The notes under the pieces were generated by a model. It had not been told where the DNA came from. It saw only the letters and a list, made by a program, of their open reading frames with translations, and did no database searches. Below are positions 17,535 through 26,490 of a stretch of 64,000 bases of DNA, one piece after another. The DNA is from Enterosoma sp964427595. Its GTDB lineage: Bacteria > Bacillota_I > Bacilli_A > RFN20 > CAG-288. The DNA lies in assembly GCA_964427595.1 (NCBI GenBank), contig CAYRUQ010000001.1, positions 1 through 64,000 of the forward strand, in the 5' to 3' direction. Each line of letters opens with the position of its first letter. Positions within the stretch are counted from its first letter, which is position 1. A program made the position numbers and the translations under genes.

Positions 17535-17893
17535 CAGCCTAAAAAGTAGAAGAAAGCAAGTCTTTTTTTGATTAATTTCATCTCTTTTAAAACCTCTGAA
17601 AAAAGAACAAACACACAAAAAGGTTAAAAATTAACAAATTTTCTTGCTTTGTTCATAAAAATTAATAAGAAATCTATATATAAATAAGGTTAGAAGCCTT
17701 GTTTTTAGTTTTAGTTTCTTTCATCTCTATTTTCTTTGTTAAACCATATAAAACAAGGAAGTAAAGAAAATCAACTTTTTGATTGAAACCGCTTGCACAG
17801 ATTTTAATTCAGTCGCTTTGTTTACAAATTCATATATTTATTACAAAAGAAAAACTCGGTCTGTTGAAGAACCGAGTTTATATCGCTTTGATT
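17535..17893. other. Gene-free AT-rich region between lipoprotein operon and jag
   Basis: No coding region is seen. It contains the jag terminator at 17852-17879. The remainder is low-complexity and AT-rich and is upstream of the lipoprotein promoter. I see no repeat or RNA gene in it. Confidence 0.6.
17848..17879 (-). terminator. Intrinsic terminator of the rpmH-rnpA-yidC-jag operon
   Basis: On the minus strand AAACTCGGT (17871-17879) pairs with ACCGAGTTT (17852-17860) over a ten-base loop and continues into TTTTCTTTT. It lies 14 bases after the jag stop. Confidence 0.85.
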
Positions 17894-18496
17894 TTATTCG
17901 ATGTATTGAATGGTGATGTGTCTTTTATGACCAGTACCTAATGACTGAGTCTTGATGTGCTCATATTTAGAGAGAGCTTGATGGACGATTCTTCTCTCAT
18001 CAGAGGTCATCGGATCCATGACGACAGTAATATGAGTTCTTAAGACTTCGTTAGCGAAGTGACGAGCCATAGAAGCATATTTATCATACTTATTCTCTTT
18101 ATAGCCATCGCAATTAAGTAAGATACGATAATGACCACCGAAACGATTGAAGCAAGCAGAGCGAGTCAGTTCATTGATCGAACGGAGGGTGTCTCCGTTT
18201 CTTCCGATGACATTCTTGTTGTGATTGCAGACGATATTGAGTTTGATAACTCCGTCTTCATATTTAGCTTCAGTAGATCCATAAAGACCTAAGACTTTAA
18301 GACAGCGTTTGATGTAATCATCAGCAAAGACGATGACATCGTTGATCGTATAGATACCGATAGTGACTGTTTTAGAGAAGAGAGTTTTCTTGATAGAGAT
18401 GACTTGATATTTGAGATCTTTAGGATTGTCGATGCCGAGATCTTCACACGCTTTGCTAACTGCTTCTTCTTCTGTCTTACCTTCGTATTTATTCAT
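17894..18496 (-). CDS. jag: Jag/KhpB RNA-binding protein
   Basis: A 200-residue single-strand nucleic-acid binding protein, partner of KhpA in Gram-positive cell elongation control. The Jag_N domain (MNKYEGKTEEEAVSKACEDL) is followed by a KH domain with the GxxG-like loop VIGRNGDTLRSINEL near residue 110. A C-terminal R3H domain contains MTSDERRIVHQAL and TQSLGTGHKRHITIQY. It follows yidC by six bases, the conserved arrangement near Firmicutes origins. GGAGG precedes the start. Confidence 0.93.
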   Translation of the reverse strand: MNKYEGKTEEEAVSKACEDLGIDNPKDLKYQVISIKKTLFSKTVTIGIYTINDVIVFADDYIKRCLKVLGLYGSTEAKYEDGVIKLNIVCNHNKNVIGRNGDTLRSINELTRSACFNRFGGHYRILLNCDGYKENKYDKYASMARHFANEVLRTHITVVMDPMTSDERRIVHQALSKYEHIKTQSLGTGHKRHITIQYIE

Positions 18497-18502
18497 GGGT
18501 TG

Positions 18503-20101
18503 TTACCTCCACAATGGTTTGTCAGATTTGCTCTTCTTTTCCTTCTTGTCAGCTTCTTTTTTAGAAGAACCTTGATGATGGGCACTTCTTCTTAAGGTGG
18601 CTAAGCTAGTTCCATCTCCGGTCATTGAGAGCATCTTATGACGGTGTTTCTTCTGGAAGAATTCGTTGAGTAAAGATTGAAGGATTGAGATCAAAGCACC
18701 GGTGAACCAATAGATACCCATACCAGCCGGTAGTGACCAACCCATGATAATGATGACGACCATCATGAAATAGGTGACATACTTCATCGTCTTAGCTGGA
18801 TTTGGTGCTCCATCAGTCGGTTTAAGGTTATTGCCAAACTTAGCGGTTCTCCAGTTGTTAAGCCACATACCTGTACAAGAAGAGAGAATGTTAGCAAGCG
18901 TCATAAAGATGAAGATACAGATACCGGTCACCGCACCTGGTGTCGTACTAAAGGATGTGAAACAAGTAGAGACAGTCGTAGTCAGTGATAATCCTAACCA
19001 ACTCTCTTGTGCTAAAACCGCACTACCTTGCAGCGCTGACCAGACACATATGAATAATGGGAACTGCAAGATCATGAATATCAAAGGAATAAAAGGATGA
19101 ACTTTAGCTTCCTTCATCAATCTAGCTTGTTCCATCGCTAACGCTTGTTTCTGTTCTCTATCAGTAGCAGCGTTAGGATACTTAGCTTGGAGAGCGTTTA
19201 TCTTAGGTTGAATCAGCTGTTGTTTAGCTGTTTGTTTACTCTGTAAGAAAGTGGAGATGATCGTGAAGATTCTGGCGATTAAAGTGACGACGACGATCGC
19301 TAAAATCAAAGACCATCCATTGGAGTTAGGAATACCAGTTGAGATTTGATAAACGAGCCAAGAGAACGGATAGACGAAGAGACCTTCTAAGAATCCGTAA
19401 TCTCTGAAAGCTTCTCCCCAACTCTTACCTTGGATATAAATGCTGGATCCACTTTGAGTAAAGACGCCACTTTCAGGGGTGATACAAGCTGTTGAAGTGA
19501 CCATTGATGATGCATAACTTTGGAAAAGAGAAACGAAGTTTTCAGAAGGTACGACTAAGATTCCATACTCAGCTAATGCTTCTTCATACCACTGGTTGTA
19601 GTTAGTCCAAATTTCAGAGACATATAATTCTCCGTCATCATCAGTTGAGATACCAGCATAGATACCGACATGCCAAGCGACATGCCAAGCTAAAACTTCA
19701 TCTTCGATGTCATCTAAAGTTCCATCCATGAAGTAGGTGATGTTATCATCAGCGAAAGTCTTAGCTTTCGTATCCATGAAGGAATAGAAAGTCTTGGAAG
19801 GTAGGTTATATCCTGCGCTCTCTAAATAGGTGTAGATAGTCTCACGATTCTCGTTTTGAGTATCGATATCGTAAGGCATCTCTTCTGCTAACTCTTCAGT
19901 GTAATAATCTCCGTAATTCTCTTCTTCAGTGATATCTACGGAGTCATTAAAAATATTGCCGAGAGCTGCGAAGAGCTGATTGGCTTGATCTTGATTGGTG
20001 CAGAATGAATTTGTACATCCAGATAAAGAGAAAATAGCGATGAAGGCTGCAAAGGCCATCACGATGCGCTTGATCCACTTATGATTGTGATGTTTTCTCA
20101 T
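18503..20101 (-). CDS. yidC: YidC/OxaA membrane protein insertase (lipoprotein type)
   Basis: A 532-residue insertase that places proteins into the membrane with or without Sec. The N-terminus is a lipoprotein signal ending LSGC (Cys 29), as in SpoIIIJ/YidC1. An extracellular region of about 190 residues follows, larger than in Bacillus. The conserved core begins at GLFVYPFSWLVYQIS, near residue 240, with the cytoplasmic hairpin around AKQQLIQPKINALQAKY, PLIFMILQFPLFICVW, and a final pair of membrane spans. A basic tail (KKEADKKEKKSKSDK) may contact the ribosome. Its 5' end overlaps rnpA by 23 bases. Confidence 0.93.
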   Translation of the reverse strand: MRKHHNHKWIKRIVMAFAAFIAIFSLSGCTNSFCTNQDQANQLFAALGNIFNDSVDITEEENYGDYYTEELAEEMPYDIDTQNENRETIYTYLESAGYNLPSKTFYSFMDTKAKTFADDNITYFMDGTLDDIEDEVLAWHVAWHVGIYAGISTDDDGELYVSEIWTNYNQWYEEALAEYGILVVPSENFVSLFQSYASSMVTSTACITPESGVFTQSGSSIYIQGKSWGEAFRDYGFLEGLFVYPFSWLVYQISTGIPNSNGWSLILAIVVVTLIARIFTIISTFLQSKQTAKQQLIQPKINALQAKYPNAATDREQKQALAMEQARLMKEAKVHPFIPLIFMILQFPLFICVWSALQGSAVLAQESWLGLSLTTTVSTCFTSFSTTPGAVTGICIFIFMTLANILSSCTGMWLNNWRTAKFGNNLKPTDGAPNPAKTMKYVTYFMMVVIIIMGWSLPAGMGIYWFTGALISILQSLLNEFFQKKHRHKMLSMTGDGTSLATLRRSAHHQGSSKKEADKKEKKSKSDKPLWR

Positions 20102-20441
20102 GCGTTATCCTTTCACATGATAGATGTTGAAGAAAATGAATGAGCAACATGCTGTTTTCATTAAAGGTCTTTTTTTGGAAACCGCTTCTTGCGATGATCA
20201 CTATATCAAATGGCTTTTGGAGAACATCACAGAGATTGACCATCGCTCTTAATTGTCTACGGATGCGAGCTCTAACGACAGCATTACCGATTTTGCTAGA
20301 AACGGAGATGCCGATGCGAGCATGATTCATCTGGTTAGAAGCAAAGTAGACAGAGAAAGAATCATTCTTACCGGCACACTGTTTCTGATCTAGCACTCTT
20401 TTGAAGTCCTCCGATTTCAACAATCTGAAGAACTTTTTCAT
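20079..20441 (-). CDS. rnpA: Ribonuclease P protein component
   Basis: A 120-residue basic protein that binds RNase P RNA for tRNA 5' maturation. The family pattern is seen in KKFFRLLKSEDFKRVLDQK, FSVYFASNQ, and the core KIGNAVVRARIRRQLRAM. In most members the core reads R-N-R or R-N-x-I/V-K-R; here the asparagine is replaced by alanine (VVRARIRRQLR), an unusual change in the RNA-contacting RNR motif. It sits 19 bases after rpmH and overlaps yidC by 23 bases. No clear ribosome site precedes it, which suggests coupling to rpmH. Confidence 0.9.
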   Translation of the reverse strand: MKKFFRLLKSEDFKRVLDQKQCAGKNDSFSVYFASNQMNHARIGISVSSKIGNAVVRARIRRQLRAMVNLCDVLQKPFDIVIIARSGFQKKTFNENSMLLIHFLQHLSCERITHEKTSQS

Positions 20442-20460
20442 GAATACCGAAAAACTCAGG

Positions 20461-20598
20461 TCAAGCCTGAGTCAAACGAGCTCTTCCTTTAGCTCTTCTT
20501 CTAGAAAGAACAGCTCTACCGCCTTTGGTAGCCATTCTGGCTCTGAATCCGCAAGTATGTGCTCTTTTAATTTTGCTGGGCTGATAAGTACGTTTCAT
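20461..20598 (-). CDS. rpmH: 50S ribosomal protein L34
   Basis: A 45-residue, highly basic ribosomal protein. The sequence MKRTYQPSKIKRAHTCGFRA and the motif MATKGGRAVLSRRRAKGR are diagnostic for L34. The ATG at 20598 is preceded by CGGAGGAAAA, so the in-frame extension to 20646 is not used. It heads the operon rpmH-rnpA-yidC-jag, as in most Firmicutes. A consensus promoter lies about 50 bases upstream. Confidence 0.97.
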   Translation of the reverse strand: MKRTYQPSKIKRAHTCGFRARMATKGGRAVLSRRRAKGRARLTQA

Positions 20599-20646
20599 CA
20601 GGTTTTCCTCCGATTGGTGATGCGCACAAAAAACGCATGTAGGCAT

Positions 20647-20675
20647 ATTATAGGCACATCGATTTTTTAAATCAA
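20647..20675 (-). promoter_or_regulatory. Promoter of the rpmH operon
   Basis: On the minus strand TTGATT (20670-20675) and TATAAT (20647-20652) are separated by 17 bases, about 50 bases before the rpmH start codon. Confidence 0.75.
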
Positions 20676-20753
20676 TAAAAGTTTACTAGTCTTTAAATAT
20701 AAAAATAAAAATCTATATATGCGTAAGAACTCTTATTTCCATCACTTCATGTT

Positions 20754-20782
20754 TTGTCAGTTTTACTAGAAAAATTTATAAT
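20754..20782 (+). promoter_or_regulatory. Promoter of the mnmE operon
   Basis: TTGTCA (20754-20759), a 17-base spacer and TATAAT (20777-20782) form a near-consensus promoter. It diverges from the rpmH promoter, with about 80 bases between the two -35 boxes. Confidence 0.75.
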
Positions 20783-20844
20783 AGATCCATAGTTTCTTTG
20801 CTTTGTACTAGCCATTAAAAACAAAGCTTCAAAGGATGAGTAAT

Positions 20845-22197
20845 ATGCTTGTTTTTGATACGATTGTCGCCTTAAGCACGCCACCTTATAAAAGTGCCTT
20901 AGCTACTGTTAGACTCTCTGGTCCTAAATCCAAAGAGATGCTTTTAAAGTTGATTAAAAAAGATGAGAGCTCTCTAGTTCCTAACCAAGCTTTCTTTTCC
21001 AAGCTCTACTCTGATAAAGAAACCAACAAAGTCATCGATGAAGCTGTTGTCACTTACTATCAAGCTCCTCATTCTTATACTGGTTTTGATTCAGTTGATT
21101 TCTCTCTTCATGGCTCTATGTTTGTCGTTGATGAATTGATTGATACTTTGGTAAAACTTGGAGTAAGAAGAGCGGAAAGAGGTGAGTTTTCTGCTCAAGC
21201 TTACTACAACGGAAAGATTGATCTTCTTAAAGCAGAAGGTGTCAATGATTTAATTAATGCAAGGAGTTCTCGTGCTAAAGAAATTGCTCTTTCAGCGATG
21301 AGTGGTAAAAACTCAAAGTTAATCAATGAACTGAAGATAAGACTATTAGAAGTCATATCAGAACTTGAATACTATGTCGAAGATCAATACACAGAAGAAA
21401 AAGATGATTATGACGGTGAATTAGAGATAGCCAAATCTCAATTAGAGAATGAAATTGTTTTACTTGCCAAATTGGTTGATCAAACCGCTCAAGCTAATAG
21501 AGAATACAGAGGCATCGTCGTTGCTATCGCTGGTGAACCTAATGTTGGTAAGTCTACTTTATTAAATGCATTAATTGGGTCGGACAAAGCGATTGTCTCT
21601 CCTATACCTGGCACTACTAGAGATGTGGTAGAAGCACAAAAAGAATACAAAGGTATCCTTTTCAACTTCAAAGATACCGCTGGACTAAGAAAAACAGATG
21701 ATTATGTTGAAAATCTCGGTATAGAAAGATCTTATAAAACAATCAAAGAAGCTGATATTGTTCTTCTTGTCTCTGATTGTGGATTTAAAGACATTGATGA
21801 AGACAAAGATCTTTCTCTTCTTTTAGAGACTAAACCTGTCATCAGAATCGCAAGTAAAAAAGATTTAGGCATATCCACAAATGAAGGTGATATCTCTCTT
21901 TCAGCTTTAGAAGATGATCTTTCTGGTTTGATCGATTTTATCTTCACTAAGCTTGATATGACTGGAAAAGAAGAAGCTGAATTTTTAGGAGAGAGGGAAG
22001 AAGATTATTTAAGAAGGATAAAAGAGACCCTTACTGAAGCTTCTTTAGCTATCGATGAGACTAAAATGATAGACATAGCTTCTGATAAAATCAGAAAAGC
22101 TGTCGATCTTCTCAATGAGATGGCTGGTGCTTCTTCAAATAAAACAATGGAAGATATATACGAGACTTTATTCGCAAATTTCTGCTTAGGAAAATGA
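20845..22197 (+). CDS. mnmE: tRNA uridine-5-carboxymethylaminomethyl modification GTPase
   Basis: With MnmG it installs the wobble uridine modification. The N-terminal formyl-THF binding domain opens FDTIVALSTPPYKSALATVRLSG. The central G domain has the P-loop GEPNVGKS near residue 225, the switch motif DTAGLR, and SKKD in place of NKxD. The C-terminal FCLGK retains the essential cysteine. I choose the ATG at 20845 because AAAGGA lies eight bases upstream; the ATG at 20836 would leave no spacing. In many Firmicutes mnmE follows jag; here it diverges from rpmH and leads an operon with tatD, rnmV and ksgA. Confidence 0.95.
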   Translation: MLVFDTIVALSTPPYKSALATVRLSGPKSKEMLLKLIKKDESSLVPNQAFFSKLYSDKETNKVIDEAVVTYYQAPHSYTGFDSVDFSLHGSMFVVDELIDTLVKLGVRRAERGEFSAQAYYNGKIDLLKAEGVNDLINARSSRAKEIALSAMSGKNSKLINELKIRLLEVISELEYYVEDQYTEEKDDYDGELEIAKSQLENEIVLLAKLVDQTAQANREYRGIVVAIAGEPNVGKSTLLNALIGSDKAIVSPIPGTTRDVVEAQKEYKGILFNFKDTAGLRKTDDYVENLGIERSYKTIKEADIVLLVSDCGFKDIDEDKDLSLLLETKPVIRIASKKDLGISTNEGDISLSALEDDLSGLIDFIFTKLDMTGKEEAEFLGEREEDYLRRIKETLTEASLAIDETKMIDIASDKIRKAVDLLNEMAGASSNKTMEDIYETLFANFCLGK

Positions 22198-22976
22198 AAA
22201 TTATCGATACCCATTCCCATCTTAATGATGGAAGATTCAAAAATGACATAGACGAAGTAGTCAAAAGAGCTTTATCAGCTGGCGTTGTCAAAGTTTACAA
22301 CAATGCTGATAGTCTTCCTTCTTTTGATGACATTCTTTCTTTACAAAAGAGATATCCAACTTTCTTCCGATCAGTTTTAGGTATTCATCCTGAGTTTGCA
22401 AATAAGGATGATAATTACTTCTTAAAGGCGTATCAAAGGATAAAAGATAACCTGTCTACTATCTCTGCTATCGGAGAAATCGGTCTTGATTATCACTATG
22501 ACAAATCGCCAGAAACTAAAGAGAGACAAAAGAAAGTTTTTATCGAACAGATAAGACTGGCTAAAAGTCTTTCTCTTCCTATAATCATCCATTCTCGTGA
22601 TGCCGATTTTGATACTTTAAACATCATCAAAGAAGAGAAACCAAATAAGATTGACCTTCATTGTTTCTCTGGTTCTTATGAGATTTATAAAGAATATATG
22701 AAACTTCCTATTCAAGTTTATTTTGGAATAGGAGGAGTAGTCACTTTTAAGAATTCTCGTGTTTTAAAAGAAATAGTTGAAAAAGGCGATATAAGACACT
22801 TTTTAACTGAGACTGACGCTCCTTATTTAGCACCTACTCCTTATAGAGGTCAGAGGAATGAGCCATCATTAATCCCTTATGTTTTAGAGACGATCAGTGA
22901 ACTTAAAAACCTCTCTTTAGAAGAGACTTATGACATCATTTTTGAAAACGGAGAGAACTTCTATGGACAAGAGTGA
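22194..22976 (+). CDS. tatD: TatD-family metal-dependent deoxyribonuclease
   Basis: A 260-residue TIM-barrel hydrolase with the metal-binding DTHSHLND near the N-terminus, IGEIGLDYHYD in the middle, IIHSRDAD and the late TETDAPYLAP. The family acts as a 3'-5' exonuclease on DNA or RNA in repair and turnover. It overlaps mnmE by four bases (ATGA) and rnmV by 14 bases, so translation is coupled along the operon. Confidence 0.93.
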   Translation: MKIIDTHSHLNDGRFKNDIDEVVKRALSAGVVKVYNNADSLPSFDDILSLQKRYPTFFRSVLGIHPEFANKDDNYFLKAYQRIKDNLSTISAIGEIGLDYHYDKSPETKERQKKVFIEQIRLAKSLSLPIIIHSRDADFDTLNIIKEEKPNKIDLHCFSGSYEIYKEYMKLPIQVYFGIGGVVTFKNSRVLKEIVEKGDIRHFLTETDAPYLAPTPYRGQRNEPSLIPYVLETISELKNLSLEETYDIIFENGENFYGQE

Positions 22977-23520
22977 TGAAAGATTAAATCGTCGCTATGT
23001 CTATGTCGTAGAAGGAAAGAGCGACGAAGACAAATTAAAGAAAGCGGGTTGTCTTTTCGTCATCAAAACCGGCGGTCGTTATATAAGACCGGAAATCATA
23101 GAATTCATCAAAGAAGTTCATAAGAAAAGGGAACTGGTTTTAGTTTTAGATCCAGATGGCCCTGGAAGAGATATCAAAGCTCATATTGAAAGAGCAACAG
23201 GAACTTGTCTTCACGCTGATGCTGACATTAAAGAAGCTAAAAGACATGGTAAAGTAGGCATCGCACAAATGTCTCTAGAAGCTATTAAAAATCTGATTAA
23301 ACCTTTTATCACTCACGATCTTTTCATCGATGAGAACCTCTCTTTAGAAGATGATGATTTATATGATTTAGGTCTATATGGGCCAGGTGGAAAGAAAGAG
23401 AGATACAAGTTGATTAACAAGTATCATATTCCGTACACTTCTTTTAAAAACGTTGAAGATGCTTTATTGATGTTATGTGTAGATAAAAAACAATTGATTG
23501 AGGATTTAAAAGATGACTGA
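22963..23520 (+). CDS. rnmV: Ribonuclease M5
   Basis: A 185-residue Toprim-domain RNase that matures 5S rRNA in low-GC Gram-positives. The Toprim motifs are visible as VVEGKSDEDKLKKAG and LVLDPDGPGRDIKAHIE. The C-terminal half contains LGLYGPGGKKERYKLI. The ATG at 22963 gives the usual N-terminus; an in-frame ATG at 22930 lies well inside tatD. It directly precedes ksgA, the conserved rnmV-ksgA order, with an eight-base overlap. Confidence 0.93.
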   Translation: MDKSDERLNRRYVYVVEGKSDEDKLKKAGCLFVIKTGGRYIRPEIIEFIKEVHKKRELVLVLDPDGPGRDIKAHIERATGTCLHADADIKEAKRHGKVGIAQMSLEAIKNLIKPFITHDLFIDENLSLEDDDLYDLGLYGPGGKKERYKLINKYHIPYTSFKNVEDALLMLCVDKKQLIEDLKDD

Positions 23521-24331
23521 AAAAGAAAGAGTCAAAGGATTATTAACTGAATATAACCTTGTTGCTAAAAAGTCTTTCGGTCAGAATTTCCTTATCAATG
23601 AAGGTATCATCAATAGAATCATCAAAGGTCTTGATGTTCCTAGTTTCAAGACCATCATTGAGATAGGACCTGGTCTTGGTGCTCTCACTTTAAGACTTGA
23701 AAAAGAAGCTTCTCATCTCATCGCTGTTGATGCTGATAGAGATATGATCAAGGTTCTTTCTTCAATCGTTGATAAAGAAAAAGCGACTTTGATCGAGTCT
23801 GATTTCCTTCGTTTTGATCCTGATTTGTATTCTCTTCCTGAAGAGAGATTGTTTGTAGGAAACCTACCCTTTAACATCACCTCTGAACTTCTTGAATATC
23901 TCTTGTCTAAGAAGTTTAAAAAAGCAGGTGTGATGGTTCAAAAAGAAGTGGCTGATAAACTAGATTACAAGCCCGGAAAGAAAGACAATAATGCCCTGGG
24001 TGCTTATATAGCTTGTACATGCGATTACTCGCTTCTCACCTTCGTTGATAAATCTTGTTTTGATCCTGTACCTAAAGTTGATTCTTCTTTTGTGACTTTA
24101 GATTTCAAAAACGATTTTCCTTTCGAGGCTTATCAGATTTTTAAAGTAGCTTTTAAAGATCCTAATAAAACTATCTCTAACTGTTTTAAGCAATTCACAA
24201 GATACAAAGATCTCTTACCTTCTTTAAAGGAGAATCTTCCTGATATTCTTTCAGTCAGAGCTAGACAGCTTGATGTTGAAGATCTTAAGAAGTTAGCGTC
24301 CTTTGTTATATCGTTAGAGAAGACGAAGTAA
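23513..24331 (+). CDS. rsmA: 16S rRNA dimethyladenosine transferase
   Basis: KsgA/RsmA dimethylates two adenines in the 3' end of 16S rRNA during late 30S assembly. The 272-residue length is normal. Motifs are KKSFGQNFLINEGII, the SAM site IEIGPGLGALT, DADRDM, and the catalytic VGNLPFNITSELL (NLPF near residue 119). GAGG lies nine bases before the ATG, within rnmV. It closes the coupled run mnmE-tatD-rnmV-ksgA. Confidence 0.95.
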   Translation: MTEKERVKGLLTEYNLVAKKSFGQNFLINEGIINRIIKGLDVPSFKTIIEIGPGLGALTLRLEKEASHLIAVDADRDMIKVLSSIVDKEKATLIESDFLRFDPDLYSLPEERLFVGNLPFNITSELLEYLLSKKFKKAGVMVQKEVADKLDYKPGKKDNNALGAYIACTCDYSLLTFVDKSCFDPVPKVDSSFVTLDFKNDFPFEAYQIFKVAFKDPNKTISNCFKQFTRYKDLLPSLKENLPDILSVRARQLDVEDLKKLASFVISLEKTK

Positions 24332-24372
24332 CTTATAATGTTAATAAATAGTCAACAGAGGTTATTCACAAC

Positions 24373-25497
24373 ATGGATTATCAAAAGAAAGAAGTGAAAA
24401 CACATCAAGAATTCATCTCTCTATGCTTTGAACATGACCATTGTCCGGAAACCTTGATATTAAATGACGATAAAGAAATTTCTCTCCTAGTTCAAAACAC
24501 TTTTTCTCTGTTTAAAAAAGGTCAAGACGATGCTGGTGCTTTATGTGCTTATGTTCTTTTAAGCAAAGATATCGATATTCCTAAAGCTCTTGATATCATC
24601 CATGTTTTGATCAAAGATAATCACCCTTCTGGATACTATTTGATGGGTGAATGTTATCGTTTAGGAAAAGGTGTTTCTAAACAGATTGATAATGCTGCTT
24701 TTTATTACCAGAAGGCTGCTGATATGAGTGAACCGATGTCTTTAACAAGACTCGGAATCAATCATTACTACGGAATAGGAACTGAACCTGATGTTGAAAC
24801 TGCTCTTCCTTACTTTCAAAAAGCAGCTGCTTTAAATCAACCAGTCAGCCAGTATTCCTTAGGTCTCATCTATTCTGATGTCAAAGGAAAGCATTACAAC
24901 AAGAAGCAAGCTTTCAATTGGTTTTTAAAAGCAGCTAGACAGGGATTTGATGAAGCACAATGTCGCATCGCTTTAGCATATAAATACGGAGATGGTGTTC
25001 CTCAAGATTTACTTGAGAGTGTGAAGTGGTATCAAAAAGCTGCTCTTCAGAATAATCGCATCGCTTTAAACAATTTAGGCATGGCTTATGAGAGAGGCAT
25101 CGGTATCAATCAAGATTTAGAAAAAGCCAAAGATTGTTATGAGAAAGCTGCTCTTCAAAACTATGCGCCTAGTGAATATAGACTCGGTCTTCTTTATTTA
25201 AAAGGACAGGGTGTCGTTCAAGATTATGACAACGCCTTTAAACATTTAAAAAGAGCGAGTGATAAAGGATACTCGCTCGCTTACGCTTTCATCGGTGATT
25301 TTTATCTTGATGGCAATGTTGTTAAGAAAGATGAAAAATCCGCTTTCAATTACTATAGACTCGGTGCTGAAGCTGGTATCGCTAAAGCCCAAGCCAGTCT
25401 TTCTAAATGTTATTTGCTTGGTATTGGAACAACTAAAAACACTGAAAAAGCTGAGAAATGGCATCAATTAGCCCTCAAACAAGGTTATAACGAATAA
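24373..25497 (+). CDS. Sel1-repeat (TPR-like) protein
   Basis: A 374-residue cytoplasmic protein. After about 85 residues it consists of eight or so Sel1-like repeats of 36 residues, with the pattern A-x-x-x-Y-x-x-A-A, for example DNAAFYYQKAADMSEPMSLT, KQAFNWFLKAARQGFDEAQC and EKAKDCYEKAALQNYAPSEY. Such solenoids are protein interaction scaffolds. No catalytic domain or signal peptide is present. It follows ksgA by 41 bases and may have its own TATAAT at 24334. Its partner is unknown; a smaller relative lies at 29612-30172. Confidence 0.85.
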   Translation: MDYQKKEVKTHQEFISLCFEHDHCPETLILNDDKEISLLVQNTFSLFKKGQDDAGALCAYVLLSKDIDIPKALDIIHVLIKDNHPSGYYLMGECYRLGKGVSKQIDNAAFYYQKAADMSEPMSLTRLGINHYYGIGTEPDVETALPYFQKAAALNQPVSQYSLGLIYSDVKGKHYNKKQAFNWFLKAARQGFDEAQCRIALAYKYGDGVPQDLLESVKWYQKAALQNNRIALNNLGMAYERGIGINQDLEKAKDCYEKAALQNYAPSEYRLGLLYLKGQGVVQDYDNAFKHLKRASDKGYSLAYAFIGDFYLDGNVVKKDEKSAFNYYRLGAEAGIAKAQASLSKCYLLGIGTTKNTEKAEKWHQLALKQGYNE

Positions 25498-25502
25498 GTC
25501 TT

Positions 25503-26462
25503 TTATTTGCTTTTTAGATCAAAATGATTGTCGTTATCAAAGAAAGATTCGAAAGAATCATCATTTACATTTGTAGTGTCAGGAATTGGTACATTATCGA
25601 TAGTTTGAGGAGCAACAGCAGTTGGAGTTTCGATCTCAATTTCTTTTTCCACGACTTTGTTTTTCTCTCTGAGAAGTGAGTCTTGAAGAGACGGAAAGAA
25701 GTGGAAGACAAGACCAGTTGCTGTGATTCCTAAAGTAGCGCCAACAACATCAGCAACAACATCAAACATAGTGTCTTCTACCGCATAGTGGAAACCGTAG
25801 AAATAACGATAAAACTCAAGTAATTCTTCATCAGTAATATCACTTGAAATCTGCCAAGTTGAACCGGTCAAATCCATATAATCCTGGAATTGATCAGGTA
25901 AGTATTTCTGCATATTAGTGCCAGCTATCATATCAAAGGAGAACTCATAAAGTTCCCATAACATCTGAACGCCTAAAGCGAAGAAGAAACCGAAAATCAA
26001 AGCATAAACGACTTGATGCGACCCACCCTTATTAGTCTTAGCTAAGAAGAATTTTGCGACGACATAACCAACTAAAGCGAGTTCGGCAGTACCGATAGCA
26101 TGAAGGATTTTGTCGTATCCTGTGACATTGAGGAAGACTTGGCATGCTTCTCCTAAAACGATAGAGAAGAAAAGATCAAGTAAGATAACGATATCAACAA
26201 AAAGTCCTATCTTAACTTTGAATATCTTTTCAACGAGAGTAGTACCCCAGATACCGACGGCACCACAGCATGCTCCGATGATAACTGTTCTAGCTTGTTG
26301 AGCTCCCCAGTATTCAGTGACTCCACAAAAAGTAGTGATAGCAAGAATCAACAAAAGCACATAGGTGAGTTCTTGAACGCCGACAATTATGATTCTCGGA
26401 ATGTTCAATCTTTCGTGTGGTTCAACAAGATTTTCCATCAACTTTTCTTCGTTTTTGCTCAT
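25503..26462 (-). CDS. Multi-spanning membrane protein, DUF2238/YjdF-like
   Basis: A 319-residue protein with about seven membrane spans between residues 25 and 250. The paired motifs QMLWELYEFSFDMIAGTNMQ and VEDTMFDVVADVVGATLG recall the DUF2238/YjdF family, whose role is unknown. A cytoplasmic polar tail follows. I start at the ATG at 26462, which has GAGGAGG six bases upstream; the frame is open further back to 26561 but lacks a ribosome site and would overlap prs. It follows prs by 28 bases and is probably cotranscribed. Confidence 0.7.
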   Translation of the reverse strand: MSKNEEKLMENLVEPHERLNIPRIIIVGVQELTYVLLLILAITTFCGVTEYWGAQQARTVIIGACCGAVGIWGTTLVEKIFKVKIGLFVDIVILLDLFFSIVLGEACQVFLNVTGYDKILHAIGTAELALVGYVVAKFFLAKTNKGGSHQVVYALIFGFFFALGVQMLWELYEFSFDMIAGTNMQKYLPDQFQDYMDLTGSTWQISSDITDEELLEFYRYFYGFHYAVEDTMFDVVADVVGATLGITATGLVFHFFPSLQDSLLREKNKVVEKEIEIETPTAVAPQTIDNVPIPDTTNVNDDSFESFFDNDNHFDLKSK

Positions 26463-26490
26463 TTTTTCCTCCTCGACTATATCTTCCTTT

